The notes beneath the pieces were generated by a model, which was not told the origin of the DNA, searched no databases, and saw only the letters and a program-made list of their open reading frames with translations. A stretch of DNA of 64,000 nt from Nitzschia sp. pyKryTriq1 (lineage: Eukaryota > Bacillariophyta > Bacillariophyceae > Bacillariales > Bacillariaceae), in assembly GCA_956465555.1 (NCBI GenBank), contig OY101119.1, positions 310,001 to 374,000 of the forward strand, written 5' to 3'. Both the position numbers and the translations under genes were made by a program. Shown piece after piece: positions 59,896 through 64,000 of the stretch (within the stretch, counting starts at the first letter, position 1; every line of letters starts with the position of its first letter).

Positions 59896-61437
59896 TTTAT
59901 CCCCTGAGCGCTATCAGAAATGATTTTCGGGAAAGCTTTTGATACTTCACTCGATACTACTCTTCTGCATCGTGGATATATCTATCGGACGAGGTGAGGC
60001 TCGAAGACGAGGTGCTGAAGTTCTAAGGAATTTTATCCAAAGCAATGCTTATGATGTTACATGCGTACTGTGTGTTTTGCATGTGTTGGGCGTTTTGGGC
60101 GCGTTTCTCATCTACTACTACAACATACCGGTACGCGAGTACTCGAATTGTCTGCGTTCTTTTCGATTTTTTGAAGGCGCTTATTCGGATCCGGCGCTTC
60201 AGTTCTCAGTTCTCATTTGGGATCATCTCTCACCGCTCGCCTGAGGAGTATAATAGCCTCATTCGTGCGTGGAAGGGCTTGAATTTTCTTAGAAGTCAGC
60301 AGGGCCTTTCTTGCTCTGATTAGTGGCAGACGTTTAGTGAGAAGCCTTAGAGAACCGTTAAGTAGAGATTGAGTCAGCGGTCATTGGTGGAATCCGTTGG
60401 CATTTCATCATCATCTGGCGCCGGATGGAGTCACGAATGGAAGTCTCAGGCCGACCCTTATGCGCCGATCTGCCCCTGCCCCATTCGTCGCTGACGTCAT
60501 TTTTTGTCACGCTACTTATGGTGCGACACGGATTTCTCACAGAATGAGGATTTCTCATTCTGTGAGAGGCCCTCCCACAGAACGAGCCTGGACGTCATTC
60601 TGGGAGATTTTTAGCTCGGCTCAACATGTGTATCGGATTTATTTTTTTGAACACATCAACAAAGCGACGATGGCAACACAATATCATCACAAAGCAAACC
60701 ACACACTAGAGCCAACAACAAACTACCACACTACGTGGCCTGGAATTTTGGCTGGAAGACAGACGCTTGGAGAATGATGCCAGCGGGCGTGAGGATTTAT
60801 TCCGGCGAACGCGGTCGGATTATTATTTTGGCTGGATTTGCTAGCGTCTATTCCAGTCGGGCTGGTCACGATCTCCAGTCCGCCTGAATTCCTGGAAAAC
60901 AATCCCGGCCTCCGATGCCTTTGAGCTTTTCGATTGCTTCATTTATTTATGTACTCTTCCTTCGGGGCATAGATAGAAGAGCGTACCATCCACGTATATG
61001 GGGTTGGCGCTTTGGTCTGACTGAAAATCTCAAGAAGATTGTTCCAGATGTAGACAGCATGTTCCAAGGAGAAAGGGCAGTCTCGTCGTGTTGAGCTCAT
61101 AACCTGCAAAGATAAAGCGATTTAAGTACTCCGAGGACGAGTACTACAGTACACCTAATCTTGATAGGAAAGAGACTAGTAGTGTCATTAGGGATAAGAT
61201 GATGTTGATGATGATGACAAAGAGATTGTGAGATTGATGAAAAGGAGAAGAAAGGAATTTGTTGATGAATTCTTCCGAGTATCGTGCAAGATGTGCGAAT
61301 AGAGTGAGCGATGGTGTCATAGTGCCACGTGTAGGAGTTGGATGACTGGAGAGCGTCGGATGAGTCATAAATGAGATCTTAGAGTTCGGAGATCGGTTCA
61401 TTCATCCCAACAGGTATCGGAAATACCTGAAATCGCG
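59896..61437. other. Intergenic with a perfect hairpin
   Basis: Holds the promoter side of copy B, a perfect hairpin at 60535-60567, and AT-rich sequence. Open frames at 60397-60777 and elsewhere have no recognisable content. No gene seen. Confidence 0.5.
60535..60567. repeat. Perfect 14-bp inverted repeat
   Basis: Arms TCTCACAGAATGAG and CTCATTCTGTGAGA with a 5-base loop (GATTT). A weaker echo (CCCACAGAACGAG) follows within 20 bases. It has no T-tract and no gene directly upstream, so it is not called a terminator. Confidence 0.85.
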
Positions 61438-64000
61438 CTATAGCGTATCATCTGTATCATTTGTATCAGCTCTACTCCTACCGGCAGAAGAGCGGTCCCA
61501 ATGTGGTGGCGAGGTTTCAACGATCTCTGGATCTTTTCCAGTGGTCCTGGCGCTTACGTTGAGATCTTCTCCGGTGTATGAGATGGCTTCGGAAGGACGT
61601 GACATCGGGTAGGAGCCTTCAGTACCTGGAGTTGCTTCGAAAGGACGTGACATCGGGTAGGAGCATTCAGTACCTGTAATGGCCGGTGAATGCCCTGCAT
61701 TCGTCCGAAGTCCAGAAATGAAGACACTGCTGCGGGTTTCACCTGCGATGTTCGCATGGCGGGCCTCGATCAATCGAGGAATGACAAATGCCGCTGAACT
61801 CACAACGGTACCCCAAAAGACACCAATCGCCTGAAGAATCCTCTTTCCATCGGGATCAATGTAGGCCACGTTCAACACAATCAAGAACGTAACACCTACC
61901 AGCAAGATATTGTACATGGCGAAGATCAGCTGCTTGCTTTCACCAAATTTCGCGTCCAAATGCCTTGTTTGGTACGCGAGAACGCAACCCACCAGCACCA
62001 GACCTCCTTCATAAATAAGTTGGGTAATGAATAGAGCATTGGTATCCTGTTCACAAACAATATGCTGCGTGATGATCTGGTCGCTCTCTATAACAATCTC
62101 TGTCTCTTCAGGTGGGTCAAAAATTGAAATAAACATCAGGATGACTCCTTGGAACAGGATCATCGGCATGGTGTAGAGAGCGGCCTGTTTATTGCTGATC
62201 ATAACTTTCCGAAAGTTCGAACTCCCAATTAATTTCTTCATTCGCCACACCTTCACGAACAGCGGCGCAAGAGCAACCACAAAGAAGACATGGAAGGACC
62301 ACATCCGAAGCATGCAAGTGCCATCGGTATTAGGGCCCAAAAGAGTCAACGACGAGGCGTTGAAGAGAGCGCAGCCGGCGATGAAGGCACACGTGAACTT
62401 CCAATCAGAGTTGACCACCGCGCGTTCCGTCCTCTTTCGATAAAAGAGGACAACAAAGGCCGAGCAAGCGACGACTCCAAGAGCGCTGATGGCCAAGACA
62501 GCGCCAAAGAGAGGATTCCCGATCTCGATCGAGTCAGAACTGTTTTTTTCTGCAGGCGAAACAACGAGTATGCGCCACCTCAAAGTTGCGTCGGTTTGCT
62601 CGTACAAACTCGATTGTGCAAGGTACACTTCCGCATTGGTATCGCCCGATGCGCTAAAGCTAAGAATTTCCTTGGGGTACCCGGCCTCCCTGTGTCTCTC
62701 GAATGCTTTCACCAAGATCTCGTCTTGTTCATCACCGGACAGATTGGACATCTTGATCCGAATCGGTTCGCATGGGGTGCCCACCAATGAGAGGGCTGCT
62801 GGACAGGGTATGGAGTTGTCTTCTGAGAGCACTTTGATTGCGGCCGCGGATGAAGTCGAAACTCCAATAACAAAATTAGGTTCAGAATCCTCGAAAATGG
62901 CAACCAGCGTGTCTGTATTTCCGTACGCCTGTTTGAGAAACTCTGAAACATCCGAAACTTCAAGGGCATCCGACATCGAACATGTTTCAAGAAAGACATT
63001 GTGGTGAGTGAATCGCATTCCTGAAAACAAACCGATGTCCGAGCTCGCACTTACGCAAGTAGTCGATCCCAAGGATACCAGCGAAAACCTGTTTTCCGTC
63101 CACAAAGTTGTAGATTGGATGAACATATGACAATCCAATATCAAGGCCCATAAAAACGAAAGGTTCAAGCCACACAGGTTGCTGCAATTCCTTTAGTTGC
63201 ATGTACCAGGGTCTGATAGTGGGTTCGTAAATGTACGACTGAAAGGCGCCCAAATAGGGATTACATTCCCCTCCCTTGTCACTGCAATAAGCATAGTCGC
63301 CAGTAAGATTACTCTGAACCAAAGTTTTCCCATCACCATAATAGCAACTTCCCAGAGTATACGCATCGCTTGTTAGATCAAATGGAGAAATAATCTTGGC
63401 AAATTCTTTGAACTCGAGTGCCCGAGGATTTCCTTTTTTAACACCACCAATATCCTGGGTTAAGAGCCCACGTGGACCATTGCAATGATCGGTCATTGGG
63501 ATATATCCCAAAGCAGGACTATCCACTTCCGGTGCGTACACGACAGTTTCGTATTTCACGCAATATTTCTTATTGTGTTCGCACTTCGTTTGCTCTTCCT
63601 TGTTTTCTAAAACTTGGCAATCTCTCTGAGAATCTTCATCCTTGCAAAGTTCTGGTTCGCAGTTTGTATCAACACACCTGGCATATTCGGCGCCCGGTTG
63701 AAGGATACAATCTTCCGGTTCTCCATTGGTGCTGTTGAAACATGCTTTCAAGTACTTTTGCATGGAAGGATCGTCTACCGAATATCCAGAGTATCCAGGT
63801 TCCCTATAGTAGGCCATATTACCCCCGTCGAGAGTGCAAAACCTTTTTAAAATCATTATTTAAGAAGGGAAATAGACAAGCAGTGACTACGTGAGCCACT
63901 CACTCAAAGTTTTATGAAAAACGCGAGAGACAATACTCCAAATTGCTTGGCTTTATAGTACTTACCCGGTCATGGAGCCGTCGTCCATCGCGTTCCAGAT
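61438..64000 (-). CDS. Cache-domain class C (GABA-B-type) GPCR, 5' end beyond window
   Basis: Three exons are visible: 64000-63966 (partial), 63842-63055 and 62957-61438, with introns of 123 and 97 bp (both GTAAGT). About 780 residues are seen. The ectodomain is a Cache-like sensor (YYREPGYSGYS; RPWYMQL; FAGILGIDYL, continued by splicing into L-SDVSEFLKQAYG). It carries a Cys-rich insert (CEPELCKDEDSQRDC). Seven membrane spans begin at LFGAVLAISALGVVACSAFVV, and the region fits the GABA-B branch of class C receptors, with CMLRMWSFHVFFVVALAPLFVKVWRMKKL around TM3. The tail is Ser/Thr-rich and holds two SYPMSRP repeats. Known logic: ligand binding outside drives G-protein signalling. The ligand is unknown. 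The second acceptor at 62958 was chosen because it restores the Cache motif. Confidence 0.85.
61577..61676 (-). repeat. 48-bp coding repeat in the GPCR tail
   Basis: Two copies encode TECSYPMSRPFEATPG and TEGSYPMSRPSEAI in the cytoplasmic tail; the nucleotide match is close, so the duplication is recent. Confidence 0.75.

Noticed and set aside
60397-60777. 126-aa plus-strand frame
   Set aside because: Runs through the hairpin region, has no recognisable content and no neighbouring exon.
63021-63054. A 34-bp intron in the GPCR gene
   Set aside because: Frame would allow it, but it is too short and adds about 20 residues that break the Cache pattern; the 97-bp intron ending at 62958 restores the motif.
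1-64000. tRNA and rRNA genes
   Set aside because: I looked for the T-loop word GTTCRA with a matching acceptor stem and for conserved rRNA words and found none; a covariance search would be decisive.

Overview
The window is nuclear DNA of a photosynthetic stramenopile, most likely a raphid pennate diatom; Seminavis robusta or a relative would fit, but the species is an inference. The reasons are: a two-copy DUF6824 protein (a family known mainly from diatoms), short GT-AG introns of about 80 to 125 bp, very long intronless genes with Ser/Thr/Asn/Gln runs, Pro-Thr-rich cell-surface proteins, a Copia-like LTR fossil, a Crypton-like tyrosine-recombinase transposon, and a GABA-B-type receptor with a Cache ectodomain. 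Intergenic DNA is full of short palindromic words (GTAC, CTAG, CCGG) that are rare in the genes. No tRNA, rRNA or CRISPR was seen.

Layout. 1-6.3 kb: three tandem minus-strand paralogues of an unrecognised secreted type I membrane protein, each with one phase-1 intron at the same place. 7.4-9.0 kb: a three-exon DUF6824 chromatin-type protein. 9.5-18.1 kb: a tandem segmental duplication carrying two sulfotransferase-fold type II membrane proteins. Copy 1 also holds an 812-bp TIR element packed with a 12-bp repeat, and copy 2 holds an LTR-bounded gag fossil. 18.2-27.1 kb: one giant BEACH protein gene. 27-31.9 kb: mostly spacer with two weak or small genes and a coiled-coil protein. 32-49.1 kb: the most interesting region, three large paralogues with the order Cys-rich module, RI-type LRRs, caspase-like CHAT fold, STAND P-loop NTPase, UVR-like helical hairpin, macro domain. 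Between the second and third lie a p47/Shp1 UBX cofactor and a small ORF. 50.6-59.9 kb: two paralogous type II membrane proteins with a mucin-like Pro-Thr stalk and EGF-like modules, with a Crypton-like transposon between them. 61.4-64 kb: a Cache plus class C GPCR gene that runs off the right edge.

How the parts may work together. The three LRR-CHAT-STAND-macro proteins have the logic of intracellular sensors: repeat recognition domain, nucleotide switch, and effector or ADP-ribose-reading modules. CHAT, STAND and macro domains are each known from bacterial and eukaryotic conflict systems, but I know of no described protein with this order. In all three copies the CHAT cysteine position is not Cys, and the His position is kept in only one, so the fold is probably a scaffold or pseudoprotease here. 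Two of the genes are divergent and share one 1.2-kb promoter region. This is my main candidate for an undescribed system; its function is an inference from architecture only.
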